DNA of 64,000 bases from the NCBI GenBank assembly GCA_035559995.1, contig DATMAM010000040.1, forward strand, positions 62,001-126,000, in the 5' to 3' direction. The position numbers and the translations under genes were made by a program. Under the pieces are notes generated by a model. It did no database searches and was not told the origin of the DNA. It saw nothing but the letters and a program-made list of their open reading frames with translations. The DNA is from DATMAM01 sp035559995 (GTDB lineage: Bacteria; Desulfobacterota; Binatia; UBA9968). Below are positions 26,208 through 34,160 of this stretch, in pieces (positions within the stretch are counted from its first letter, which is position 1; each line of letters starts with the position of its first letter).

Positions 26208-27518
26208 ATGCAGCTACACGAGAGATATCTCCTCCAAAAAGGCTCGCGCGAAGAGGATATCAAGAAGGCTTTCCTGATCTTTCGCTGGCTGCTGATCATC
26301 GTGTGCTCGACGATGGTCGTTTTCAGCGAAAAGCTGCTCGTGGACATGCTCTGGGCGCACGCCTTCGTGATCCTGATTTTGTTGTCCAACGCGGCGCTCC
26401 ACCTTCTGCCCGCGCGCATCGTCACGCGGCAGGCGTTCTACTCGGTCATCGCGCTTGCAGACATCGCGCTCATTACCCTGGCCCTGATCATCAGCGGCCA
26501 GACGGCAACCGATTTTTACCTCCTCTATTTCCTGGTTCTCATCATTTCGGCGCTGAGCCGCCAGATGACTCGGGTCGTGATCAGCACGGTGCTCGTGATC
26601 CTGCTTTACGGATTGACCCTGCTTCTCACCGGCACTGACCAAGGCACCATCGATCCGGTCGTGCTGCTGCGTTTTCCGTTCTTCTTTATCATCGCCCTGT
26701 TTTACGGTTTTCTCGTGCAGTCGGTGCACGACGAGAAGCAGCGCGAAGAGCGCATCGCTCAGGACGAAGTCAACCGGATCAAGGCGCAGTTTCTCGGCTC
26801 GATCACCCACGAGCTTCTGGGCCCGATCAATATGATCATGGGAAATATTCACCTGATGCTCACCGGCGCCGCCGGCAACCTGACTCTCGAGCAAATCAAA
26901 ATCATGGACCAGTTTCAGTTGCACGCGGAAAGATTGCTCAAATATATTCGCGAGCTGGTCGAGCTTTCCAATATCGAAACCAAGCGGCTTGAGCTGCGCG
27001 TGCGGCGCGGCGAAATCAAGCCGTTTCTCAAAGACCTTGAGATCGAAGTCGAGCCCCGCCTCAAGGACAAGCCGGTGCGCGCCCAGTTCCTATCGTCCGA
27101 CGATTTTCCCCGCGTCGAGACCGACTGGATAACGTTCCGCCACGCCATGCTCCACATTCTCGCCACCGCCATCAATTCGACCGAGGCGGGCCAGATCACG
27201 GTGCTGGCGCAGCGCGGCGACAACCCCGAAGAGGCCACCCTGGCAATCGTCAACACGAGCTCAGGAATCGACAAGCAGGTTGTGCCGGAAGTCGTCGAGA
27301 AGATGCTCAAATCGGGCGCCGCTTCCTACCAGGAAAACGGCTACGGCGTCGGCCTTGCGATCGCAAAAAACCTGCTCGACCTTTTAGGAGCGCGCTTGCA
27401 AGTGGCCCCCGCGACCAAGGGCTCGGACTTCCTCGTCACGCTCCCGGTCAACTGGGGCGCGCGCCCCAAGAAGGTCGTCGGCCTCACCTACACCGAACCT
27501 TTCACGAAGCACCACTGA
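26208..27518 (+). CDS. Orphan membrane sensor histidine kinase, degenerate G1 box
   Basis: A 436-residue protein with about six transmembrane helices in residues 22-172 and no periplasmic domain, then a short coiled linker and a HisKA domain with H201 in GSITHELLGP. The ATPase domain keeps the G2 box (GYGVGLAIAKNLLDLL), but the G1 box reads VNTSSGID instead of the usual DTGxGI, replacing the adenine-contacting aspartate by Asn. ATP binding may be reduced. The ATG at 26208 is the first after the terminator that begins the conserved sequence. No response regulator is adjacent, and the stop lies six bases from the convergent polX gene. Confidence 0.82.
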   Translation: MQLHERYLLQKGSREEDIKKAFLIFRWLLIIVCSTMVVFSEKLLVDMLWAHAFVILILLSNAALHLLPARIVTRQAFYSVIALADIALITLALIISGQTATDFYLLYFLVLIISALSRQMTRVVISTVLVILLYGLTLLLTGTDQGTIDPVVLLRFPFFFIIALFYGFLVQSVHDEKQREERIAQDEVNRIKAQFLGSITHELLGPINMIMGNIHLMLTGAAGNLTLEQIKIMDQFQLHAERLLKYIRELVELSNIETKRLELRVRRGEIKPFLKDLEIEVEPRLKDKPVRAQFLSSDDFPRVETDWITFRHAMLHILATAINSTEAGQITVLAQRGDNPEEATLAIVNTSSGIDKQVVPEVVEKMLKSGAASYQENGYGVGLAIAKNLLDLLGARLQVAPATKGSDFLVTLPVNWGARPKKVVGLTYTEPFTKHH

Positions 27519-27523
27519 AGGTT

Positions 27524-29251
27524 TTACGAACGCTGGCCGTCTTTGAGGCAGCGGAGAAAATCCCTGAGCGGCAGCGCATTGACGACGTGTTTCTTCTCCG
27601 CCCAGCCGCGCCGCGCCTGCGCGATTCCGAGCTCCAGAAAGCGGATGTGGGTCAGGCTGTGGGCGTCCGAATCGATGGCCAGCTTGACGCCCGCCTCGAC
27701 GGCTTTGCGCACGTGCTCGTCCTTGAGGTCCAGGCGGTCGGGATAGGCGTCGACCTCCAGGATCGTTCCGGTCGCTTTGGCGGTTCGGATGATCTCGTCG
27801 ATATCGATTTCGTAGGGCTCCCTTTTGTGGATGATGCGCCCGGTCGGATGAAACAAAATATCGGCGTGCGGGTTGCTCATCGCTTTCACGACACGCCGCG
27901 TCATCTCCGCGCGCGTCAGGTTGAAGTGCGAGTGGACCGCCACGCCGACCACGTCCAGCTCGGCGAGGACGTCGTCCGGCAGATCGAGATCGCCGTTCTT
28001 ATCGATGTTGACCTCGGCGCCTTTTAGAATTCTGATGCCGCGCAGCGAGCGGTTGAGCCGGTCGATCTCGGCCATTTGAGCGCGCAGCTTTTCGGCGTCG
28101 CACCCCCCGGTCATCGCCAAGCTTCGCGTATGATCCGTGATCGCGATGTACTCGAGCCCCAGGCGCTTCGCCTCCCGCGCCATCTCCGCGATCGAATTGG
28201 CGCCGTCGGTCCACGTCGTCTGCACCTGCAGGTCGCCGCGCAAGTCCTTGTAGCCGATCAAGTCCGGGAGCTGGCCCTTCTGTGCGGCTTCGATCTCTCC
28301 CTGATTTTCCCGCAATTCCGGCTCGATATAGGGAAGTCCCAGCGCCCGATAAATCTCTTCCTCGGTCTTGCCCGCGATGCTGCGCTCGCCGCGAAACAGG
28401 CCGTACTCGTTGAGCTTGAGGCCTTTTTCCTGGGCGATCCGCCGCAAGGCGACGTTGTGGTCCTTGCTCCCGGTAAAGTAGTTGAGCGCCGCGCCGAAGC
28501 TTTCCTCGGGAACGACGCGCAAGTCAACGTCCATGCCGTTCTTTAGCTTTACCATCGTCTTGGTTTTCCCCCGGCCGTGGACGTGCATGACTTCCGGCAG
28601 CGACGCGAACGCGGCCATGACCTTGTCCGGATCGCTGGAGGTCGCCAGGATATCCGCGTCTCCCACCGTCTCTTTCCGCCGCCGGATCGAGCCGGCGACG
28701 ACCACGCGGCCAACCGAGGGCACGCGACGCAGTCGATCCACGATCCCCTCGATCACCGGCAGGACGGTTCCGAGAGGAAAGCGGCCGCTTCCGGCCTTGA
28801 GGAATTCGATCCCGCGCAATATCTTTTGCTCCAGCTTCTCCCCGAAGCGGGGCAGCTCGCGCACTTTGCCCGCCCGCGCCGCGGCTTCGAGATCCGCGAG
28901 GTTCCTCACGCCGAGCTTCTCGTAGAGCGTCTTTACCATCTTGGGGCCGACCCCCTCGACGGCGACGAGCGCTTGCACGTCGACGGGCATCTCGCGCTTG
29001 AGATCCTCGTAGTATTTCAAGCGGCCCGTTCGAATAAGCTCTTCGATCTTTTCCGCGATGCCCGCGCCTACCCCGGGGATCGCCCGCAGGGCCTTGATGC
29101 CGCCGCGCTGGTAGATCTCCGTGACGGGCTCCTCCAGCGCCTGCAAGGCGTACGCCACTTTCTCGTACGCCCGCGGCTTAAACGGCTCGTCGTGCATCTC
29201 GAGATAGAGCGCGATGTTGCGGAAGATTTCCGCCAGCTCGAAGTTCGTCAT
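27524..29251 (-). CDS. polX: Family X DNA polymerase with PHP exonuclease domain
   Basis: A 575-residue bacterial PolX, a repair polymerase with 3'-5' exonuclease. The 8-kDa and helix-hairpin-helix region is N-terminal (IPGVGAGIAEKIEEL, VEGVGPKMVKTLYEKLG). The polymerase palm has GSIRRRKETVGDADI with the paired aspartates and MDVDLRVV for the third. The C-terminal PHP domain starts near residue 335 with DLQVQTTWTDG, ITDHTRS, VHSHF and DSDAHS metal ligands; the first metal motif reads QVQTTW where HxHT/H is usual in the family (DLQVHT), so one histidine appears to be replaced by Gln. Length is standard. It is transcribed alone. Confidence 0.93.
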   Translation of the reverse strand: MTNFELAEIFRNIALYLEMHDEPFKPRAYEKVAYALQALEEPVTEIYQRGGIKALRAIPGVGAGIAEKIEELIRTGRLKYYEDLKREMPVDVQALVAVEGVGPKMVKTLYEKLGVRNLADLEAAARAGKVRELPRFGEKLEQKILRGIEFLKAGSGRFPLGTVLPVIEGIVDRLRRVPSVGRVVVAGSIRRRKETVGDADILATSSDPDKVMAAFASLPEVMHVHGRGKTKTMVKLKNGMDVDLRVVPEESFGAALNYFTGSKDHNVALRRIAQEKGLKLNEYGLFRGERSIAGKTEEEIYRALGLPYIEPELRENQGEIEAAQKGQLPDLIGYKDLRGDLQVQTTWTDGANSIAEMAREAKRLGLEYIAITDHTRSLAMTGGCDAEKLRAQMAEIDRLNRSLRGIRILKGAEVNIDKNGDLDLPDDVLAELDVVGVAVHSHFNLTRAEMTRRVVKAMSNPHADILFHPTGRIIHKREPYEIDIDEIIRTAKATGTILEVDAYPDRLDLKDEHVRKAVEAGVKLAIDSDAHSLTHIRFLELGIAQARRGWAEKKHVVNALPLRDFLRCLKDGQRS

Positions 29252-29367
29252 TTCTTTTTAGCCTTAGCACGCGCTTCGTCCATTGCAATACCGGTTCGAG
29301 CCGACTATTTTACTTTCGCGCGCCAGGCGCGGCGGCGGCGCGTAGCGACGGGCTTTGAGAGGTCGAG

Positions 29368-29628
29368 ATGATTGCAACCCGGCGGGGTGCCGAGGCGGCC
29401 GACGAAATTCAGCGCTGGGCGCAAAAGATAGCGCGCGCGTCCGCCGACGGCGTCGAGGCTCGCGTCTATCACGACGCCGACTCCAACACCTACGTGGTGA
29501 GACTGGCAAAAAGGAACCGCGTGCTTTTGTTTCGCTTCTCGGAAGCGCAGGTTTTCTCCGCCGAGCGCGAAGCGGAATGCGAAAAGATTCTCAGGACAAA
29601 GATTAAAGACCTCGAAACCCGCCGCTGA
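29368..29628 (+). CDS. Conserved hypothetical protein, 86 residues
   Basis: A small soluble protein with a helical first half (AADEIQRWAQKIARAS) and a strand pattern VEARVYHDADSNTYVVRL, AKRNRVLLFRFSEAQVFS, ending in a basic helix. GAGAGG precedes the ATG. It resembles small hypothetical proteins of environmental deltaproteobacteria in size and composition, but I do not recognise a named family. It lies divergent to polX with 116 bases between them. Confidence 0.55.
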   Translation: MIATRRGAEAADEIQRWAQKIARASADGVEARVYHDADSNTYVVRLAKRNRVLLFRFSEAQVFSAEREAECEKILRTKIKDLETRR

Positions 29629-29702
29629 CCGGCTGTTCGAGTGAAGATCCGAATCGAGGCACAGAATAACTCCTACCAGGCTGCTCAAAAAGTGGATTTC
29701 AT

Positions 29703-29792
29703 GCTTCGACCGGCTCAGCATGAACGGAAATTTTATAATGATTTCAATGGCTGCTCCGTTCGCCCTGCCGGTCCTGAGCTCCGTCGAAGGGC
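29703..29792. repeat. Inverted-repeat intergenic element
   Basis: GCTTCGACCGGCTCAGCATG (start of arm, 29703) with GAACGG is repeated in inverted form at 29756-29792, where CCGTTCGCCCTG and CTGAGCTCCGTCGAAGGGC are found. The two arms are about 85% complementary, with extra bases in the right arm, and enclose an AT-rich centre. This is a common dispersed palindrome of environmental genomes, related in motif to the element at 2621-2724. No transposase or coding role. Confidence 0.6.
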
Positions 29793-29904
29793 CCGCATGT
29801 TTTCGGTGCCGGCAGTGGTGCCCTCGGGGTTATTTATGGTGCGACCGCGGCACAGTGTGCTGCTGAATGCGCTGCTATCCATGTAGTCATTAAGATGCGA
29901 GGCT

Positions 29905-30120
29905 ATGACAATCGCAAAGCACATGAGAGCGCTCATAATTGCTTTCAGTTTGTTAGGAGCACAGTTCATTGTGGTGCTAGCCCTCAGCGGCCTACTGTTT
30001 TACTTCCAGAGTTATTTTCCGAGAAGGCCAATTCAGATATTCTTGTTGTGCGCAGTTCTAGGGATGGTTCTTTTTCTTTGCTGTCGAGGTGTTCTTAGGG
30101 CTCGCGAACGCGGAAGGTGA
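29905..30120 (+). CDS. Small membrane protein, hypothetical
   Basis: Seventy-one codons encoding two predicted transmembrane helices (ALIIAFSLLGAQFIVVLALS and IFLLCAVLGMVLFLCC) and a basic C-terminal end. Orientation by charge would place the C terminus inside. The ribosome-binding site is weak (GAGG nine bases before the ATG). No homologue is recognised. The composition is less GC-rich than the surroundings. Confidence 0.4.
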   Translation: MTIAKHMRALIIAFSLLGAQFIVVLALSGLLFYFQSYFPRRPIQIFLLCAVLGMVLFLCCRGVLRARERGR

Positions 30121-30307
30121 TTTCCACCCATCGCCATGGGCAGAATGCTTGGAACCGCCTTCTTCAGCGCGGTACCGTTTGGGAAAAGCTTCTTTCCGTA
30201 TTGAGCGCGGCGAGTTCTTTGTGGGTGGATGGCCTGGCAGCATAACCGTGAAAACCCGCTGCCAAATACTTCTCTGTGGCATGGCGATCGCCAAAACCGA
30301 CGGCTTG

Positions 30308-30338
30308 TCCGGCGATAGCTAATAAGCTATCATCCGGA
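30308..30338. promoter_or_regulatory. Dyad operator in front of the XRE regulator gene
   Basis: GATAGCT (30314-30320) and AGCTATC (30325-30331) form a perfect inverted repeat around AATA, framed by a second pair TCCGG (30308-30312) and CCGGA (30334-30338). It ends two bases before the XRE start codon, the position of autoregulated toxin-antitoxin operators. The AT-rich centre could overlap a -10 box. Confidence 0.6.
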
Positions 30339-30340
30339 TA

Positions 30341-30661
30341 ATGAGCCGAGATGCCGCAAGTCTCCTCCGCGAGGCGCGGACAAGAGCGGGATTGAGCCAG
30401 AGAGAACTTGCCAAACGTGCCGGGACCGCGCAATCGGTAGTTGCGCGGATCGAGCGCGGGCTAAGCGATCCGAGTTGGCGGACACTTCAGCGGCTCATTG
30501 CCTCCTCCGGGTTCAGCCTGCATGCCGAACTTGCTCAGCGCTCGCCAGCCGATTCGCACATGCTGCAAGACGTCGCGCGTATCCTCCGTCTAACGCCTGA
30601 GGAACGTCTCGCGGAAGTTCGAAACATTAGCGCATTCCTGGCGGCGACGCGCCGTGGCTAA
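30341..30661 (+). CDS. XRE-family helix-turn-helix protein, putative antitoxin
   Basis: A 106-residue DNA-binding protein. Residues 5-58 are a Cro/CI helix-turn-helix (LLREARTRAGLSQRELAKRA, TAQSVVARIERGLSDPSW, RTLQRLIASSGF). The tail (LRLTPEERLAEVRNISAFL) is a short helical region that could bind a partner. Its stop overlaps the start of a nucleotidyltransferase-like gene by eight bases, and a strong dyad lies directly upstream, a layout typical of autoregulated toxin-antitoxin pairs. A stand-alone repressor role is the alternative. Confidence 0.82.
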   Translation: MSRDAASLLREARTRAGLSQRELAKRAGTAQSVVARIERGLSDPSWRTLQRLIASSGFSLHAELAQRSPADSHMLQDVARILRLTPEERLAEVRNISAFLAATRRG

Positions 30662-31184
30662 ACCCGCCCCATTCGATCCCGAGAAGCTGATCAAAACCCT
30701 GGCAAGACACCGTATTCGCTTCGTGCTCATAGGCGCCCTTGCAGCACGCCTGCAAGGATTTCCCCGAGTCACCGCAGATGCTGACATAACTCCGGCGCGC
30801 GATCCGGATAATCTGAAGCGGCTCGCCGCGGCTTTGCGCGAGCTAAACGCGCGCGTTTTCACAGAAGCGGTTCCTGAAGGTCTCGCATTTGATTGCAGCG
30901 CGCAGGCGCTGTCACGAGCCGAAATGTGGAATCTGGTCACAGCGGCAGGCCGGCTCGATATAGCATTCACGCCGTCGGGGACCACGGGCTACGAGGATCT
31001 GATCCAACGCGCGGTGCGTTTCGAGGTCTATGGTACCGAACTTGTGGCAGCATCACTGGAGGACATTATCCGCTCGAAAGAGGCAGCCGACCGACCGCAG
31101 GACCGCCAGGACGTGCTCATCATGCGAGAGATGCTGCGCCGTGCGGGCAGGACTGCGCGAAGCCGCCGGCCTAAGCGCCGATAA
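30654..31184 (+). CDS. Nucleotidyltransferase-fold protein, putative toxin partner
   Basis: A 176-residue protein starting at GTG 30654 inside the end of the XRE gene. The segment FVLIGALAARLQGFPRVTADADITP matches the first strand and the Asp-x-Asp metal motif of minimal nucleotidyltransferases of the AbiEii/MNT type. A third acidic residue is in GRLDIAFTPSG. C-terminal VAASLEDIIRSKEAADRPQDRQD resembles the end of these small enzymes. Known relatives modify tRNA or proteins in toxin-antitoxin and phage-defence systems, or are antitoxins to HEPN toxins. No HEPN gene is present, so here the XRE protein is the only partner visible. Confidence 0.72.
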   Translation: MAKPAPFDPEKLIKTLARHRIRFVLIGALAARLQGFPRVTADADITPARDPDNLKRLAAALRELNARVFTEAVPEGLAFDCSAQALSRAEMWNLVTAAGRLDIAFTPSGTTGYEDLIQRAVRFEVYGTELVAASLEDIIRSKEAADRPQDRQDVLIMREMLRRAGRTARSRRPKRR

Positions 31185-31322
31185 TCACAGCGTGCATCGC
31201 ACGTGCTGATTTCCCGCCGTGAGATTAGTGGTGGGAGCAATCTTCGCAGCCATTCGACAGTGAGGTTGGGTAGTTTATTCTATTCTTGCTCTCAGTACTT
31301 CATTGATGCAGTAGTTAAATAG

Positions 31323-32300
31323 TTAGCGTTTCTGCAGGGCTTGGGCTGCCTGTTTCGCGAAATAGGTGAGGATCATATCCGCGCCGGCGCGCTTGATGGA
31401 ATAAAGAACTTCCATGACGGCGCGCTCCTCGTCGAGCCAGCCGTTTTTCGCCGCGGCTTTGACCATCGCGTACTCGCCGCTCACGTTGTACGCGGCCACG
31501 GGATAGCCGAACTTCTGCTTGACGCGATAAACGATGTCGAGAAACGGCAGCGCCGGCTTTACCATCACGATATCCGCCCCTTCTTGAATGTCCAGGGCGA
31601 CTTCCCGCAGGGCCTCATCGGCGTTGGCGGGATCCATCTGATAGGAGCGCCGGTCGCCGAACTGCGGCGCGGATCCGGCCGCCTCGCGAAACGGCCCGTA
31701 AAAACACGACGCATATTTGGCGGCGTACGCCATGATCGCCACGTTGTGAAATCCGTTCTGGTCCAGGCAGTTCCGAATCGCTCCCACCCTGCCGTCCATC
31801 ATGTCCGAGGGAGCGACGATATCCGCGCCGGCGCGCGCGTGCGACAACGCTTCTTTGGCGAGCAGATCCAGGGTCGCGTCATTGTCGACGTCCCCCTCCC
31901 GGACGACCCCGCAGTGGCCGTGATCGGTGTACTCGCACAGGCACACGTCGGTGATCACGATCATTCCCGGCGCCCTCTCTTTGATTTCGCGGATCGCGTT
32001 CTGCACCACGCCGCCGTCGGCGTACGCCTCGGAGCCCAGCGCATCTTTGCGCTCGGGAATGCCGAAAAGAATCGCCGCTGGAATCCCGAGCGCGCTCGCT
32101 TCCCGGCACTCGCGCCCCACAAGATCCACGCTGAGCTGGTACACGCCGGGCATGGACGAGACCGGGCTCGCTTGGTTTTTGCCGGGCTGCACGAAGAAGG
32201 GTTGGATCAAGTCTTTAACGTCCAGCGTCGTCTCGCGGATCATTTCGCGAAGGCGCTCGTTTTTCCTTAACCTGCGCGGCCGATAGCGAGGAAATTCCAT
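31323..32300 (-). CDS. hemB: Porphobilinogen synthase (delta-aminolevulinic acid dehydratase)
   Basis: A 325-residue enzyme that condenses two 5-aminolevulinate molecules to porphobilinogen in haem synthesis. The zinc-binding cysteines are all present (C120, C122, C130 in VCLCEYTDHGHC), so this is a zinc-type enzyme. The active-site lysines are K195 (MAYAAKYAS) and K248 (VMVKPALPF). GCAGGAG stands before the ATG. It is the last gene of the haem cluster, 98 bases after hemD, and may be read from the same transcript. Confidence 0.97.
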   Translation of the reverse strand: MEFPRYRPRRLRKNERLREMIRETTLDVKDLIQPFFVQPGKNQASPVSSMPGVYQLSVDLVGRECREASALGIPAAILFGIPERKDALGSEAYADGGVVQNAIREIKERAPGMIVITDVCLCEYTDHGHCGVVREGDVDNDATLDLLAKEALSHARAGADIVAPSDMMDGRVGAIRNCLDQNGFHNVAIMAYAAKYASCFYGPFREAAGSAPQFGDRRSYQMDPANADEALREVALDIQEGADIVMVKPALPFLDIVYRVKQKFGYPVAAYNVSGEYAMVKAAAKNGWLDEERAVMEVLYSIKRAGADMILTYFAKQAAQALQKR

Positions 32301-32398
32301 ATCGAACTCCTGCGAGCCTAAGTGCTCATGAGTCGCCCCGGACGCCTGAAGTTTGGCGCCCGTTTTGGGTGGCGGTGTCGCTCCACCCGCCCCCTATT

Positions 32399-33220
32399 CT
32401 AGCGCCCGGCTTGGCGCCGAAAATACTCCCCCAGAGCCTGCGCCAATCCCGCGGCGGTATACTCGCGCGCGACCACATCGACCCTGAGACCCGCCCTTTC
32501 GGCTGCCGCTTGCGTGATCGGCCCGATACAGGCGATGCACACGCGCGCCGTCCATGCGCTCAACTGCCCCGGCAAAAAAACCGCGACAAACCCTTCGACG
32601 GTGCTCGAGCTCGTAAAGGTAACGGCGTCGACCCTTCCCGCCCGCAGCTCGGCCACCAGCTCTCCCGACACCGGCACGGGCACCGCGCGGTACGCTTCGA
32701 CGACGTCAACCTCGGCGCCCCCTTTGCGCAAGGCGGCGGGAAGAACGTCACGCGCCTTGGCCGCGCGCGGCAGGAGGATTCGCTGGCCGCGAATCTCCCG
32801 CGGCGCGAGCGCGTCGACGATGGCCTCGGCGCGATATTCCCGCGGCACAACGCCGACGCTAATCTGGTGATGTGCGAGCTCCCTGGCCGTCTGGGGTCCG
32901 ATGGCGCCGATGCGTTTTTCTCCCAGGAGCGCGATGCTCACGCCGAGGTCCCGCATCCGGCCGATCAGAAACTTAACGCCGTTCACGCTGGTAAAGATGA
33001 TCCAATCATAGGATGCGATCCGCTCGATGGCGCGATCCAGGCTCTCGTAACTTGCCGGCGGCACGATCTCGATCGTGGGCGCTGCGACGACCTCGCCTCC
33101 CAAATTTTCGATTTGCCGAGCGAAAGCCTGGGCCTGAGAGCGCGGCCGCGTGATGACCACGCGCCGACCTTTGAGCGGCAGCTCCGGATCGACGGCTTTG
33201 TTTTGCCCCATGGCTCTCAC
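32399..33220 (-). CDS. hemD: Uroporphyrinogen-III synthase
   Basis: A 273-residue two-lobed enzyme that closes hydroxymethylbilane to uroporphyrinogen III. Typical poorly conserved HemD features are present: GRRVVITRPRSQAQAFARQI at the N terminus, IIFTSVNGVKFL, AIGPQTARELAHHQI, ILLPRAAKARDVLPAALRKGG and AVTFTSSSTVEGF. A GTG start at 33220 is chosen because GAGAGG lies six bases before it; an ATG at 33211 is possible. It lies ten bases after hemC. Confidence 0.92.
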   Translation of the reverse strand: MRAMGQNKAVDPELPLKGRRVVITRPRSQAQAFARQIENLGGEVVAAPTIEIVPPASYESLDRAIERIASYDWIIFTSVNGVKFLIGRMRDLGVSIALLGEKRIGAIGPQTARELAHHQISVGVVPREYRAEAIVDALAPREIRGQRILLPRAAKARDVLPAALRKGGAEVDVVEAYRAVPVPVSGELVAELRAGRVDAVTFTSSSTVEGFVAVFLPGQLSAWTARVCIACIGPITQAAAERAGLRVDVVAREYTAAGLAQALGEYFRRQAGR

Positions 33221-33230
33221 GGCTCGCCTC

Positions 33231-34160
33231 TCAGCGGCCGTCGGGAGAGAGAATTGCGGCCGCGCCGCGCTTCAGGAGCTCTTCCGCGAGCTCGATCCCC
33301 AGCCGCTCGCTCTCATCGGCGCTTCCCGAAATCTCCCCGCGCACCACCTTGACGCCGTCGATGTCGGCGACAAGGCCCAGGAGTTTCACTTCCGCGCCGT
33401 TGGCCCACGCGCGCGCGGCGACGGGCAGATGGCACCCGCCGCCGAGACGGCGGAGAAAAGCCCGTTCCGCGCTCACCTCGGCCGCCGTCGGCGCGTGATG
33501 GAGAAACGACAGCGCGTCATTGACCGCATCCCCGGCCCGCGTCTCCACGGCCAACGCTCCCTGCGCCACCGCGCCGAGGCAGACTTCCGGCTCCAGGTAC
33601 TCGGTGATTCGTTCTTCGGCGCCGATGCGCTTGAGTCCCGCGGCCGCCAGCACGAGACAATCGACTTCGCGGTTGTGCAATTTTTTTAGCCGCGTATCGA
33701 TGTTGCCGCGAATCGGCACCACCGCCAGATCGCCGCGCCAGTTGAGGAGCTGCGCGCGCCGGCGGAGGCTCCCCGTGCCGACTCGCGCGCCGCGCGGCAA
33801 CGCCTTTAGCGAGGTTCCGTCGGCGCTGACGCAAACGTCGCGCGCGTCTTCCCGTTCCACAACCGCCGCCAGGCAGAGCCCGGGAGTGAGCTCGGTCGGA
33901 AGGTCCTTGAACGAGTGGATCGCGACGTCAACTTGCCCCTCGAGCAGCGCCTCTTCGATCTCCTTGACGAAGATGCCCTTTCCCCCGACGCTCTTGATCG
34001 GCAGACTCACGAACCTGTCGCCGCTCGTTTTGATGATCTTGGTTTCGACTTCAAGCCCCTCGTAGCGTTCTTGCAGCCGCTCTTTGACGAAGCGGGCCTG
34101 CGCGAGCGCCAGCAAACTGCCGCGCGTGCCGATCCGGATCGACGCTATCCTCGGCGTCAT
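33231..34160 (-). CDS. hemC: Porphobilinogen deaminase (hydroxymethylbilane synthase)
   Basis: A 309-residue enzyme that assembles four porphobilinogens into a linear tetrapyrrole. IRIGTRGSLLALAQA is the N-terminal signature, HSFKDLPTELTPGL holds catalytic residues and RRAQLL and RGNIDTRLKKL bind the chain. The dipyrromethane cofactor cysteine is C243 in LGGGCHLPVAA. The start overlaps the hemA stop by four bases, so translation is coupled. Confidence 0.97.
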   Translation of the reverse strand: MTPRIASIRIGTRGSLLALAQARFVKERLQERYEGLEVETKIIKTSGDRFVSLPIKSVGGKGIFVKEIEEALLEGQVDVAIHSFKDLPTELTPGLCLAAVVEREDARDVCVSADGTSLKALPRGARVGTGSLRRRAQLLNWRGDLAVVPIRGNIDTRLKKLHNREVDCLVLAAAGLKRIGAEERITEYLEPEVCLGAVAQGALAVETRAGDAVNDALSFLHHAPTAAEVSAERAFLRRLGGGCHLPVAARAWANGAEVKLLGLVADIDGVKVVRGEISGSADESERLGIELAEELLKRGAAAILSPDGR

